From the NCBI GenBank assembly GCA_040393065.1, contig JBEBUW010000027.1, positions 1 to 42,968 of the forward strand: a stretch of 42,968 bases of DNA, written 5' to 3'. The position numbers and the translations under genes were made by a program. This stretch comes from JACCWM01 sp040393065 (lineage in GTDB: Bacteria > Myxococcota_A > Bradymonadia > Bradymonadales > Bradymonadaceae). The notes below the pieces were generated by a model, which saw only the letters and a program-made list of their open reading frames with translations, did no database searches and was not told the DNA's origin. Position 1 is the stretch's first letter; every line of letters begins with the position of its first letter. Positions 16,342-24,727 of this stretch are shown piece by piece.

Positions 16342-16918
16342 AAGGTGCTCCAGCATCGATCCAATTGCTAATTGCATCGATATTTTCCTGTTCTAAGGCC
16401 GTAAACGGTGCAGGGGGCATGCGTCGGCTCGGATCTTCGAGAAGCAGACGATAATAAATGCCGCTAACGCCTGCATTTCCGGGCTCAACGAGCATTTCTC
16501 CCGTATTGGCTGTCACTCCTTCAAGCGCTGCACGCACTTGATTGTTGGTTGCATCCATACCGCCCTCGATCTGGAATTTTCCCTGGGGAACGGCGCCGTG
16601 GCAGCCTGCCGTGCCACAGGAAGTTCGAAGAATATCGGCGACTACAACAAAATCTGGATGATCTGCTTGCGGTTCTTCGATGTCGTCTTCGATTTCTCCA
16701 ATATCTTCTTCCGTTTCAGGCGTATCGACCTCGTCGTTGAGGGCAATATCCTGGTCCCACCAGGCGTCCTCATTCCAGCTAGAATCCTGGTCGAAATGAT
16801 CTCCAGAGTCTGAAATAGGTTCATCCAGCAGCGGCTCAGGCTCGCAGCCGGTCAGCAGCAAGAACATGCCAACGAAAACCAGCGGAAAGCCAGATGCCGT
16901 TGCTCTGAAATGATTCAT
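16325..16918 (-). CDS. Lipoprotein with cytochrome-c-like domain
   Basis: A 197-residue lipoprotein: hydrophobic signal and lipobox LLTGC, with the lipidated Cys at 25. A very acidic linker (about 30-87, rich in Asp and Glu) follows, then a small cytochrome-type domain. This contains a CxxxxCH haem motif, CGTAGCHG (Cys101, Cys106, His107), and a distal MPP motif with Met167, ending in an amphipathic AISNWIDAGAPY. The wide CxxxxCH spacing with MPP is characteristic of cytochrome-like domains in Planctomycetes and myxobacteria; haem attachment is not proven. ATG at 16918 follows CGGAG. It is cotranscribed with the overlapping barrel protein. Confidence 0.8.
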   Translation of the reverse strand: MNHFRATASGFPLVFVGMFLLLTGCEPEPLLDEPISDSGDHFDQDSSWNEDAWWDQDIALNDEVDTPETEEDIGEIEDDIEEPQADHPDFVVVADILRTSCGTAGCHGAVPQGKFQIEGGMDATNNQVRAALEGVTANTGEMLVEPGNAGVSGIYYRLLLEDPSRRMPPAPFTALEQENIDAISNWIDAGAPYEQTD

Positions 16919-17138
16919 GGTATGTACTCCGTTTGCTTGGTAATCACGAATTTGAGCGTATTGCAGGACAAGCACGCATCGTATTGAATTTTTTTACAGG
17001 CGGCTATTCTAAACGCTCATAGTATCGGCAGCGGCCGAGCTTCGTTCATAGACCCGCGAAGAGGCCTCGGATATAAGAATCTCCAGATGGGCAGGCTGCT
17101 CATCTGTATTTGATCACCATTTGCAATGTGAATTTTTC

Positions 17139-18032
17139 ATGACATCTGAAAATAATGGCCGTTCGTCTGCCGAGGGATCAACCTGGACAATCCTTAAAAT
17201 ATTACATTGGATAACAGGCTATCTTACTGAAAAACAAAGTGAAACCCCCCGGCTCGACGCCGAAATACTACTCGCCTATGCCCTAAAAATCGAGCGTGTT
17301 CAGCTTTATATGCAGTTTGATCGTCCCTTGATGGCCGAGGAGCTGGCTACGATTCGGGAGCTGGTCAAACGGCGCGCGGCGCGAGAACCAATCGCGTATA
17401 TTGTGGGAACGCAGGGGTTCTGGTCGCTGGACTTGAAGACGGATTCTCGTGCTTTGATTCCCAGACCGGATACGGAAATTCTCATCGAGACGGCACTGAA
17501 GCTTTTGCCTGAAGATAGTACAGCCTCGGTGGTGGATATCGGCACGGGTTCAGGTGCCATCGCATTGAGCCTTGCTGTAGAGCGGCCCGGACTGCGCATT
17601 GCCGCGACCGATATTGACGCGGATACCCTGGAATTGGCCCGCGAAAATGCAGAGCTGCACGGTCTGGAGGAGCGAATTCGGTTCTTTTATGGCGATTTGC
17701 TCGATGCACTGAATTCGGATTGGCCCACGGCCGATATGGTCGTCAGCAATCCGCCCTATATTGCCGAGGACCAGCGCTCGGAGCTCATGGCGGATGTGCG
17801 CGATTTTGAACCATCGGGCGCTCTTTTCTCGGGTGAAGATGGACTCGATATTTTGCGCCGATTGACCGTGGATGCGTTCGCTTTTTTAAAGCCAGGTGGA
17901 TATTTGCTGTGCGAAATCGGCTATGATCAGGGAAATGCCGTACGTGAGCTTTTTGAGCAGGCAGGGTTTCACCAGGTCGAAGTTCGCCAGGATTACGGCG
18001 GGCGTGATCGCGTTGTTTCAGGGCAAAAATGA
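17139..18032 (+). CDS. prmC: Release factor glutamine methyltransferase
   Basis: A 297-residue N5-glutamine methyltransferase that modifies the GGQ motif of release factors RF1 and RF2. The N-terminal helical domain (about 20-90) includes PRLDAEILLAYAL. The SAM-binding fold starts at VVDIGTGSGAIALSLA, and the substrate-binding signature NPPYI is in VVSNPPYIAEDQR. RALIPRPDTEILIE is the family's conserved lead-in. ATG at 17139 is preferred to TTG at 17121. No prfA is adjacent, which is unusual since prfA often precedes prmC. The stop overlaps the start of the next gene by 4 bp (ATGA). Confidence 0.95.
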   Translation: MTSENNGRSSAEGSTWTILKILHWITGYLTEKQSETPRLDAEILLAYALKIERVQLYMQFDRPLMAEELATIRELVKRRAAREPIAYIVGTQGFWSLDLKTDSRALIPRPDTEILIETALKLLPEDSTASVVDIGTGSGAIALSLAVERPGLRIAATDIDADTLELARENAELHGLEERIRFFYGDLLDALNSDWPTADMVVSNPPYIAEDQRSELMADVRDFEPSGALFSGEDGLDILRRLTVDAFAFLKPGGYLLCEIGYDQGNAVRELFEQAGFHQVEVRQDYGGRDRVVSGQK

Positions 18033-18331
18033 AGCGAGTTGATACGACTTCATGCCGTGGGCATATTCTGGTCTGCGTACATGAGCGTGACAATTCGACG
18101 ATGCCATGTTGTCGTAATACACACGGCGAGCTGGTTTATCAGCGATTGCGCGATTGGATTGAGAAACACGGCATGCTGGCCAGCATCTGGATTACCCGCA
18201 CCGGATGCCTTGGATGGTGTAATCTCGGGGGCGCAACCCTGGTGGTTTATCCTGAAGGCGTCTGGTACCGGGCGGTTCAGCCGGGTGATGTCGACGAAAT
18301 TATTGAAAATCATCTGATACGATTACTTTGA
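18029..18331 (+). CDS. Thioredoxin-like [2Fe-2S] ferredoxin
   Basis: A 100-residue protein of the small ferredoxin family with a thioredoxin-like fold. Cluster cysteines are visible as LVCVHERDN...PCC in the first half and CLGWC in the second, followed by the family-like GGATLVVYPEGVWYRAV. It is expected to be a soluble cytoplasmic electron carrier; the partner is unknown. It overlaps prmC by 4 bp (ATGA), so translation is coupled. This pairing has no obvious biochemical reason. Confidence 0.85.
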   Translation: MKRVDTTSCRGHILVCVHERDNSTMPCCRNTHGELVYQRLRDWIEKHGMLASIWITRTGCLGWCNLGGATLVVYPEGVWYRAVQPGDVDEIIENHLIRLL

Positions 18332-18387
18332 ATTGGATGGCGGCAATCAACTCTGAAAATCGTCTTCTTCTGGTAAAAGGATGGTAT

Positions 18388-18416
18388 TTGACACGCATGA
18401 TCGGCCGCTCTATAAA
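18388..18416 (+). promoter_or_regulatory. Strong sigma70-type promoter
   Basis: A perfect -35 TTGACA (18388-18393), 17 bp spacer and -10 TATAAA (18411-18416). It lies about 115 bp upstream of the HhH-methyltransferase fusion gene, giving that gene its own strong promoter and a long leader. Confidence 0.8.
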
Positions 18417-18532
18417 GTGGCGTAATTATTATGGTTAAGCCGGATTCACTCGGGAAATTTAAATCGATTTTCGGAGTACGTGGCGAATGAAACTTTATCC
18501 AATGATTGATTGATCTACTGAAGGTTGTTTGC

Positions 18533-19858
18533 ATGGCAAAAAGTAAAGAGAAAATCCTCGAAGAACTCACGCGCGTCAAATATGTCGGCCCGCATATGGC
18601 GGAAGAACTGTATACAAAGCTCGAAATTCGAAGCATCGAGGATCTGGTCGAGGCCGGACAGGCTGGAAAGCTGACTTCTGTCAGCGGAATCGGTGAAAAA
18701 ACGCAAAAAACAATCGTAAGCTCGGCGAAACGCCACCTTGCGAATCAAAAGGCTGCACCCAAACCGGCTACGCCCAAAGCAAAAGCGGCTGCCGCCAAAC
18801 CTGCGCCTGCCAAACCTGAAGCGGCGAAGCCCCAAAAAACGACAAAACCTGATGTTACGAAAAAGGTCGAAAAAACGGCTGTAAAAAAAGTAGATGTTTC
18901 TGAGGTTTCGGGTGTTTCTGCCAAAAAACCGACGATTCAGAATGTTCAGAAAGAAGAGAAGCATGAGCTTCCGCGCGTAAAGTTGGCTGAGAAGGAAAAG
19001 GTCGTCGCAGACAAAACGATCGAGAAAAGTCTTGGCGAGCGATTCATTGATACCTTGCGCTGCCCGGCTTGCGGGCATGATAGCTTTGAAATGGCAGAAA
19101 ATACGATTACGTGCCTGGCCTGTCAGCGCCAGTTTAGCAGGCAGCACGGGATTGTAGATCTGGCGCCTCCGCATGTGCCGGAGCGGACATTGACGCAGCG
19201 GATTATGGAATTGCGTTTTTATGCGCAGTTTTACGAAGATGTCATGCGTCCAAGATTAACCAGCGTGGTTTCCGACCGAAGTATGCGCGAAGAATATCGA
19301 CTGGCCGCCGACTATTTGGAGTTGGATGAGAACAGCCGCGTGCTGGATGTTGCTGCCGGAACCGGTAATTTTACGCGCTATTTTGCCGAGCGGCTTGGGT
19401 TTGCCGAGGTCAATGGCGCGGCCAACAAAAAGCAGCCGCTGCTTGTGGCGATGGATCTTTCATGGCCGATGTTGGAAACGGCGCGTGGCTATTTGCGGCG
19501 AGAAAGCCTGGAGGACAAGGTTTTTTTGTTGCGCGGTGATGCTACGCGGATTCCGATCAAGCGTGGTGCGTACAATCGTTTGCATTGTTCGGCAGGTCTG
19601 CATTTGATGACGGACATTGACGAGGCGTTGCGTAATTTTGCGCGCGTTCTGGAGCCAGATGGAATCTGCGTCGTGGGAACATTTATTCTGGGCGAAGGTT
19701 TGCTGCGTAGATTCATCAAGCGGGCGGCGGAGATTCCGACGAAGTTTCACTGGTTTTCCCGCGATGAGTTGCGTCGTCGGATGGAGCGTGCTGGTTTTGA
19801 AATTCTTGAAGAAAGCGTTTCCGGCGATGCGATTACCATCAAAGCACGTCGGATTTAG
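18533..19858 (+). CDS. HhH / basic linker / Zn-ribbon / SAM methyltransferase fusion
   Basis: A 441-residue protein with four visible parts. Residues about 8-65 form a helix-hairpin-helix DNA-binding module (YVGPHMAEELY and VSGIGEKTQKTIV). Residues about 70-165 are a Lys/Ala/Pro-rich, histone-H1-like disordered tail. A zinc ribbon at about 176-205 has CPACG and CLACQ. A class I methyltransferase from about 225 has motif I LDVAAGTGNFTRYF near 271, followed by VAMDLSWPMLETARG and LLRGDATRIPI. The ribbon-methyltransferase half resembles small-molecule or rRNA methyltransferases of the UbiE/RlmA type. The substrate is unknown; DNA tethering is inferred from the HhH and the basic tail. ATG at 18533 is chosen as the start of MAKSKEK. 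Confidence 0.88.
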   Translation: MAKSKEKILEELTRVKYVGPHMAEELYTKLEIRSIEDLVEAGQAGKLTSVSGIGEKTQKTIVSSAKRHLANQKAAPKPATPKAKAAAAKPAPAKPEAAKPQKTTKPDVTKKVEKTAVKKVDVSEVSGVSAKKPTIQNVQKEEKHELPRVKLAEKEKVVADKTIEKSLGERFIDTLRCPACGHDSFEMAENTITCLACQRQFSRQHGIVDLAPPHVPERTLTQRIMELRFYAQFYEDVMRPRLTSVVSDRSMREEYRLAADYLELDENSRVLDVAAGTGNFTRYFAERLGFAEVNGAANKKQPLLVAMDLSWPMLETARGYLRRESLEDKVFLLRGDATRIPIKRGAYNRLHCSAGLHLMTDIDEALRNFARVLEPDGICVVGTFILGEGLLRRFIKRAAEIPTKFHWFSRDELRRRMERAGFEILEESVSGDAITIKARRI

Positions 19859-19901
19859 GTCAGAGGCAGGATAGACGGGGGCATCTGCCTGATAGGAAAT
19901 G

Positions 19902-19936
19902 CAAAAAGGCGCTGCAGAGAACTGCAGCGCCTTTTT
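19902..19936. terminator. Bidirectional terminator
   Basis: A perfect stem AAAAAGGCGCTGCAG / CTGCAGCGCCTTTTT with a short loop, between the convergent methyltransferase-fusion and HTH-receiver genes. It is flanked by A and T runs and works in both directions. Confidence 0.92.
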
Positions 19937-19959
19937 GATTGTATAGTGTGCGTTAGAAA

Positions 19960-20514
19960 TTACAGAATGGCGCGGCGAACGGCTTCTACGATGGCTTCTT
20001 CGCCGCCGTTGGGTACGGTGAAGTTTGCGCCGGCGTCGCGCACGGACTGGTCATAGGACTCATCGTTGTCGTGTACGATGATGAGATCAACCGGACGTAA
20101 CTCTGCATCGGCACGGACGCGTTCACAGAGATCAACGGCGTCGATGCCGCTGACATTGAGGTCGACGACGGCGGCATCGGGTTTCCAGCGACCGATTTTC
20201 AGCAAGGCATCTACTGCGTTGGAAGTCGTGTCATAGTCGTGCGTGTCGCCCAGATGAGCGCGCAACCGGTCGACGAATTGTTCATCCGGGTGAACAAGCA
20301 AAATTCGGCGGCGCGTGCGAGCGGCAAAAGGATTGGGCATATCGTGGCGATTTAAAAAATCGTCGAGAATTTTTTGTTCGATGCGATAATGACCGCCGGG
20401 AGTTCGAAATGCTCTTAATTCGCCTTGTTCAATCCAGTTTTTGATCGATGTGATATTGGCATTGCAAATTTTTGCTACTTCAAAAGTTGTATAAACTTCT
20501 TTTTCCAGATTCAT
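19960..20514 (-). CDS. MerR/BldC-type HTH with degenerate receiver domain
   Basis: A 184-residue regulator. Residues about 5-55 are an excisionase/BldC-type winged HTH: TTFEVAKICNANITSIKNWI, then the wing AFRTPGGHYRI. Residues about 68-184 resemble a response-regulator receiver, starting RRILLVHPDEQF, with candidate phosphoacceptor Asp in AAVVDLNVSGID. The first acidic pair is altered to HPDE, the usual Thr/Ser after beta-4 is not seen (LIIVHDND), and the conserved Lys near the end is missing (FTVPNGGEEA). Classical phosphorylation signalling is therefore doubtful. ATG at 20514 follows AGAAGAG. No histidine kinase is nearby. The target genes are unknown. Confidence 0.85.
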   Translation of the reverse strand: MNLEKEVYTTFEVAKICNANITSIKNWIEQGELRAFRTPGGHYRIEQKILDDFLNRHDMPNPFAARTRRRILLVHPDEQFVDRLRAHLGDTHDYDTTSNAVDALLKIGRWKPDAAVVDLNVSGIDAVDLCERVRADAELRPVDLIIVHDNDESYDQSVRDAGANFTVPNGGEEAIVEAVRRAIL

Positions 20515-20837
20515 AATGATCTCTTCTCGCAATGGGTTGGAGTCGCATACTGACAAGAAAAAATATCTTGAAGGCACAGACATGGCAGTGCATCGAAACC
20601 GAAAGGCGTATCGGGAACTACGACTTTGTACGGCTCAGATCATTGCTATCCACGAGTTCCAAAACAGAATGTCGAACTGTAAGCGCATCGATTGATGACA
20701 AAGGCACTCGAATGCTACGAAGTGACAATATTTGGATTATTGGATAAAACCCAATGATTTCGTGTAAATGGTTGTAATGAAGGGTGGGAAAATCGAGAAA
20801 ATTGTAACGGATTGTCAAAATTCTCGAAGAACTCCGT
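20515..20837. other. Intergenic region, nothing definite
   Basis: 323 bp between the stop of the SDR gene and the start of the HTH-receiver gene, both on the minus strand. A 7 bp inverted repeat TCGAGAA/TTCTCGA with a loop of about 22 nt (around 20793-20827) followed on the minus strand by ATTTTC may be a weak terminator for the SDR operon. No gene or clear promoter was found. Confidence 0.35.
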
Positions 20838-21788
20838 TCAGTAGAGAGGGCGGATTATTACCTCATCGAGGATTTCTTGCAGACTGAATTGGGGAGCAAA
20901 TCCAAGGGTCCGGCGGGCCATCTGATCGTCGACCATGCAGACATATTTGATGTGATCGAGTTCGGGCACAGGCCAGCTACTGAGTTTGAGGGACCACGCG
21001 GTTTTGAGCATGGTTTTCAGTATGGGTTCGGGAAGCGCGCGTGGATTGCGGCCTAATTTGCGCAGAATCATGGAGAGTGGCACCGGGCTCGGGCCGGCAA
21101 TGTTGAAGACGCCGCGCACACCTGGTTTGAGTGATAACTCAATGGCAGAAACGACGTCTTCAGCATGTATGAGCTGCAGCATGGGATCGAAGCCCATCAA
21201 AGTTAGCGGCTGTTCGAGGCGCAAATATCGGCTGGGGGCATTGTTGACGCGACCGACGATGTGGACGGGGCGTAAAATGACCGTTTCGATTTCTGGATAC
21301 CGCCAGAACGATGCGTTGCAAAACATATCCAGGGCAATCAATCCGCGGATGGCTTCAAATTTCTGGCCGCCCATCAACGGCGCGTCTTCTTTGAGAAATT
21401 GATTGTTGCGCGGGTCGGGACCGTAGACATCGGCGCTGGAGAGAACGATGACTTTGGGAACGCGATGTTCTGCGCAGAGTTCGAAGATTTTCTGCGTACC
21501 GACGATATTGAACTGGTGATGTTCTTCCTGCAGGGCCCGTGGGTCGTGCATGATGTTCAGGTGAATGAGTGCATCGATGCGTTGACGGCGGAAAACATCT
21601 TCCACGCCGCGACGACGAATATCGACCTGCTCAATGTGAATATCTTTGGGCATCTGGCGAACAGGGCGCCGATCGACGCCGACGACTTCGAAGTTGCGGT
21701 GTAACCGGCGGGCGACGGCACGGCCGAAATGTCCTGCGATTCCGGTAATTACTACGCGTTGTTTTCGAACAGGGCGCTTTCGCATCAT
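20838..21788 (-). CDS. NAD-dependent epimerase/dehydratase (extended SDR)
   Basis: A 316-residue Rossmann-fold protein. The N-terminal nucleotide loop VVITGIAGHFGRAVARRL and VVGVDRRPV at the end of beta-2 point to NAD(P) binding. VIVLSSADVYGP is the SDR serine strand, and VILRPVHIVG and the later substrate region are typical of sugar or lipid epimerases. The usual YxxxK catalytic pair seems replaced by FEAIR in GGQKFEAIRGLIALD, so activity is uncertain. Translation is coupled to the upstream acyltransferase by a one-base overlap (TAATG). It is the last gene of the pssA, acyltransferase, SDR operon. The substrate is unknown. Confidence 0.85.
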   Translation of the reverse strand: MMRKRPVRKQRVVITGIAGHFGRAVARRLHRNFEVVGVDRRPVRQMPKDIHIEQVDIRRRGVEDVFRRQRIDALIHLNIMHDPRALQEEHHQFNIVGTQKIFELCAEHRVPKVIVLSSADVYGPDPRNNQFLKEDAPLMGGQKFEAIRGLIALDMFCNASFWRYPEIETVILRPVHIVGRVNNAPSRYLRLEQPLTLMGFDPMLQLIHAEDVVSAIELSLKPGVRGVFNIAGPSPVPLSMILRKLGRNPRALPEPILKTMLKTAWSLKLSSWPVPELDHIKYVCMVDDQMARRTLGFAPQFSLQEILDEVIIRPLY

Positions 21789-22666
21789 TACCAGAATACT
21801 CCAGCCCGTTCGCGCAGGCCGCGCTCAATCAGGCTTCTGATGGTGGTACGAACCTCATCGACCTGGGCGCCGACAATGCGATCTTCGTCGTCCGCAGCTC
21901 CTTCAAAAAGTACAGGTTCACCAAAATAGATGTGATATTTTACAGGCAAGGGCAGTGCGCCCACCGGGCCGAGCAGGGGCCAGGTAGGCGTGATGGGAAA
22001 CGCGGGCATGCCAAGAATTTTGGCCAGCGCTTTGAAGTTCCAGATGGCGGGCATTTGCTCTTCGGCGCCGACCACGGCGACCGGTACAATGGGCGTGCCG
22101 GTTTCCAGGGCGAGTCGCATGAATCCCAGGCCAAATTCTTCGAGCTGGTAGGCTTTGTCGAAGGTTTTATTGATGCCGCGCTGTCCTTCTGGAAAGGCCA
22201 GGATGCAGCCACCGCGTTGCAAAAGCAGGCGGGCGTTATCGCGTGTGCCGACGACCTGGCCGCAGCGTGCAAAAATATAGGAAATATAGGGGATCTGTGG
22301 CACCCAGTGTTCGACCATGCTGCGAACGATGCGCGTGGGATTGCAGTCGACGAGCAGCGATGTGGCGATCATCAGCGCGTCGAGTGGAATCTGGCCTGTG
22401 TGGTTGGATACCAGCAGGATTCGACCGGACGCCGGGATGTTTTCCATGCCGTGTACTTCGACACGAAAATAATGGCGGTACATCCAGAGCGCGAAAGGAG
22501 CGACATATTTGAGAAATTCGGGCTCAAAACCAAAGGGATCGTAGCCGTACTCGTTCTGGCCGGCATCCACCGTGCGAATGCCTTGCCAGATATCGGGGCC
22601 GATCGCGCTGATCAGCGCATCATCGATTTTTTGACGAACCTTGTGCCACACGGGTTGAGGCGCCAT
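21788..22666 (-). CDS. Lysophospholipid acyltransferase (PlsC family)
   Basis: A 292-residue membrane-associated acyltransferase. The HX4D catalytic motif appears as NHTGQIPLD near residue 90, preceded by GRILLVSNH. The glycerol-phosphate-binding motif appears as FPEGQRGINK near residue 165. VPVAVVGAEEQMP and PLPVKYHIYFGEPV are also typical. Members transfer acyl chains to lysophosphatidate or related lipids at the inner membrane. It starts 11 bp after pssA stops and ends overlapping the SDR start, so it belongs to a phospholipid operon. The acyl acceptor cannot be specified. Confidence 0.9.
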   Translation of the reverse strand: MAPQPVWHKVRQKIDDALISAIGPDIWQGIRTVDAGQNEYGYDPFGFEPEFLKYVAPFALWMYRHYFRVEVHGMENIPASGRILLVSNHTGQIPLDALMIATSLLVDCNPTRIVRSMVEHWVPQIPYISYIFARCGQVVGTRDNARLLLQRGGCILAFPEGQRGINKTFDKAYQLEEFGLGFMRLALETGTPIVPVAVVGAEEQMPAIWNFKALAKILGMPAFPITPTWPLLGPVGALPLPVKYHIYFGEPVLFEGAADDEDRIVGAQVDEVRTTIRSLIERGLRERAGVFW

Positions 22667-22677
22667 GAAGTCTTGAT

Positions 22678-23505
22678 TTAGTAGAGTTGTTCGTTGTCGT
22701 TGTTTACATCGTCAGCATCGGCCAGAAGCGGATCGACTTTGTCATCTAGGAAATTCGGATCTTCACCATGACGAAGGACATGTTTGCTGATGCTGAGGAT
22801 GCCGCCTCCCAGGCCAAGCACGATATAGGCGACCATCAGCACCACGAATGCCACGCTGGGCTTGAAGATGACGCTCACTGCAAACGCAGCGGCAACGATG
22901 CTCAGCAGAACCGCAAAGGTGCGGCCATGAAAGCTCACATCTTTGAATGTGCGGTAGCGAACGTTGCTGACCATCAGACCGCCCAGCAGCACAGCCATAG
23001 CAGCGACGCTTCCGCTGGCGTTGGTCGTAAATTGATCGGTCAAAGAGACATGGGCCAGGACAACGGAAACGATCGTTCCTGCGGCCAGCGGCGTGGGCAG
23101 CCCCAGGAAATACTTCATGACGCCGGGTTCGGCGTTGGCCATGACGTTGAAGCGCGCAAGGCGCATGACCGAGCAGCTTGCGAAGATAAATGCAAAGAAA
23201 AGTCCGAGTCCGCCGAGTTCGGAAAGTCCCCAGCTGTACAGCAAAAATGCCGGAGCGACACCGAAGCTGATGGCGTCGGCCAGACTATCCATCTGGATGC
23301 CGAATTCACTCTCGGATTTGGTCAGGCGGGCGACGCGGCCATCAAACGCATCACAGGCCATTGCTACGACCAGCAGCCATGCGGCCACGGCCATTTGTGA
23401 TGCAGATTCGGCAGATGTTGATAAGTGTATACTGAAAACGCCGCAGTAAAGACTGGCCAGCGTAAACATATTGGGCAAAATGTATTTGGCTTTGCGCAAA
23501 TCCAC
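22678..23505 (-). CDS. pssA: CDP-diacylglycerol-serine O-phosphatidyltransferase
   Basis: A 275-residue integral membrane enzyme making phosphatidylserine from CDP-diacylglycerol and serine. The CDP-alcohol phosphotransferase motif is complete: CDAFDGRVAR, then EFGIQMDSLADAISFG, containing the DGxxAR...G...D...D residues. The opening YILPNMFTLASLYCGVFSI is typical of PssA. Several hydrophobic helices follow, and the acidic tail ends DVNNDNEQLY. The start codon is GTG at 23505, preceded by TGAGGT. No phosphatidylserine decarboxylase is adjacent. It is the first gene of a three-gene lipid operon. Confidence 0.94.
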   Translation of the reverse strand: MDLRKAKYILPNMFTLASLYCGVFSIHLSTSAESASQMAVAAWLLVVAMACDAFDGRVARLTKSESEFGIQMDSLADAISFGVAPAFLLYSWGLSELGGLGLFFAFIFASCSVMRLARFNVMANAEPGVMKYFLGLPTPLAAGTIVSVVLAHVSLTDQFTTNASGSVAAMAVLLGGLMVSNVRYRTFKDVSFHGRTFAVLLSIVAAAFAVSVIFKPSVAFVVLMVAYIVLGLGGGILSISKHVLRHGEDPNFLDDKVDPLLADADDVNNDNEQLY

Positions 23506-23616
23506 GGAGAAACCTCACTTTGAATCCAAAGATGATTGGGCGCCAGATCCATACTAGAGTAGACAGGGATCCGGCTTACCTTTAGATAGGGCACTATAAA
23601 TTGTCAAGAGAACACC

Positions 23617-24612
23617 ATGGGTGAAACCGCACAGCAATACTGGACTCCCGAGCAGTTTCTGGAGCGTAGCGACGCGTTCGATGCAGCCGTTGCGCTGACT
23701 GCGGATATCGATCAGTTTTGCTCATCGAGCGCATGGATTTTTCCCGCGCATCGAGCATTTTTGCCGGAACATCCCTTGTGGATTCAGGAATCTGAGTATG
23801 GTTTTGCAGCGTTGGCGCGTGGAGAAGACCCGAATCTGGGCGTCTATTTGCATCCGTTGGAAGCTTCCTGGGCGCTGGCATGTCCGCTGGTCGGGCGAAA
23901 TGCCGTGCAACTGACCCGGCAGTTTGTGGAGACCTGTCGATATCACGACACATCCTGGAACCTGCTTTTTCTCTCTGGAATTTCACCGCAATCGGTGCAG
24001 TTTCGTGAGCTGGTGCGTGGTTTCCGGCGCGATTTTTCTATGGGACTTGGAACTTCATCGGTACGACGCGTAACCAGTCTGGAGCAGGGCGTCGACGGTT
24101 TTCTCGCTCGCCGGAGTCCAAAGTTTCGAGCCAATTTACGCAGAGTGCGCCGCCGCGCTGAAAGCACAGGCATTGGTTATGACTATCGGTCGCAATGGAC
24201 GAGTGCTCAGCAGGCGCTGGCGTGGTTTGAGCGTGCGTTGATTATCGAGGCGCGGAGCTGGAAAGGAAAAACCGACACCGGAATTATCGACGGGCCGATG
24301 AAGGTCTTTTATCAGGCTATGCTGCCCATGTTGGCAGAGCGTCAAAGCTTGCGGTTTTTGTTTGTAACGCTGGAAGGGCGCGATATTGCCTATTGTTTCG
24401 GCGCGAATTTCAACGGCCAATTTCGTGGTCTGCAGATGAGCTATGACGACGCGTTTGCCGAGCATTCGCCGGGAAGCCTTGCGCAGCTTGAGATGATTGT
24501 GCGCCTTTGTGAGGAAAATATTCTTTCCTACGATCTCGGATCTGACATGGCGTACAAACAAAACTGGGCCGAAGAAGGTCTTGAAACGGTGGCGCTGGTC
24601 ATTCGACGTTGA
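23617..24612 (+). CDS. GNAT family acetyltransferase (BioF2/CelD-like)
   Basis: A 331-residue protein of the Acetyltransf_6 / FemAB-like type. The diagnostic region is in the C-terminal half: FLARRSPKFRANLRRVRRRA near residue 165, then RFLFVTLEGRDIAYCFGANF and MSYDDAFAEHSPGSLAQLEM near 270. The final LSYDLGSDMAYKQNW is also typical. Such proteins are often linked to polysaccharide or cell-envelope modification, but here no polysaccharide genes are adjacent and the substrate is unknown. It is monocistronic, divergent from pssA and closed by a terminator. Confidence 0.85.
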   Translation: MGETAQQYWTPEQFLERSDAFDAAVALTADIDQFCSSSAWIFPAHRAFLPEHPLWIQESEYGFAALARGEDPNLGVYLHPLEASWALACPLVGRNAVQLTRQFVETCRYHDTSWNLLFLSGISPQSVQFRELVRGFRRDFSMGLGTSSVRRVTSLEQGVDGFLARRSPKFRANLRRVRRRAESTGIGYDYRSQWTSAQQALAWFERALIIEARSWKGKTDTGIIDGPMKVFYQAMLPMLAERQSLRFLFVTLEGRDIAYCFGANFNGQFRGLQMSYDDAFAEHSPGSLAQLEMIVRLCEENILSYDLGSDMAYKQNWAEEGLETVALVIRR

Positions 24613-24651
24613 TGGCAGGCTGCACAATGTAAAGGGTAAGGTTCAGTCCAT

Positions 24652-24697
24652 ACAAAAACGGCGCTAAAGCGTTTTGAGCAGTAGCGCCGTTTTTTGT
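24652..24697. terminator. Bidirectional terminator after GNAT gene
   Basis: A long stem ACAAAAACGGCGCTA with its complement TAGCGCCGTTTTTTGT, between convergent genes. A and T runs on both sides allow termination in either direction. Confidence 0.92.
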
Positions 24698-24727
24698 GTG
24701 GGGCTGATTGCAAGCCGCCGCGCTTAA

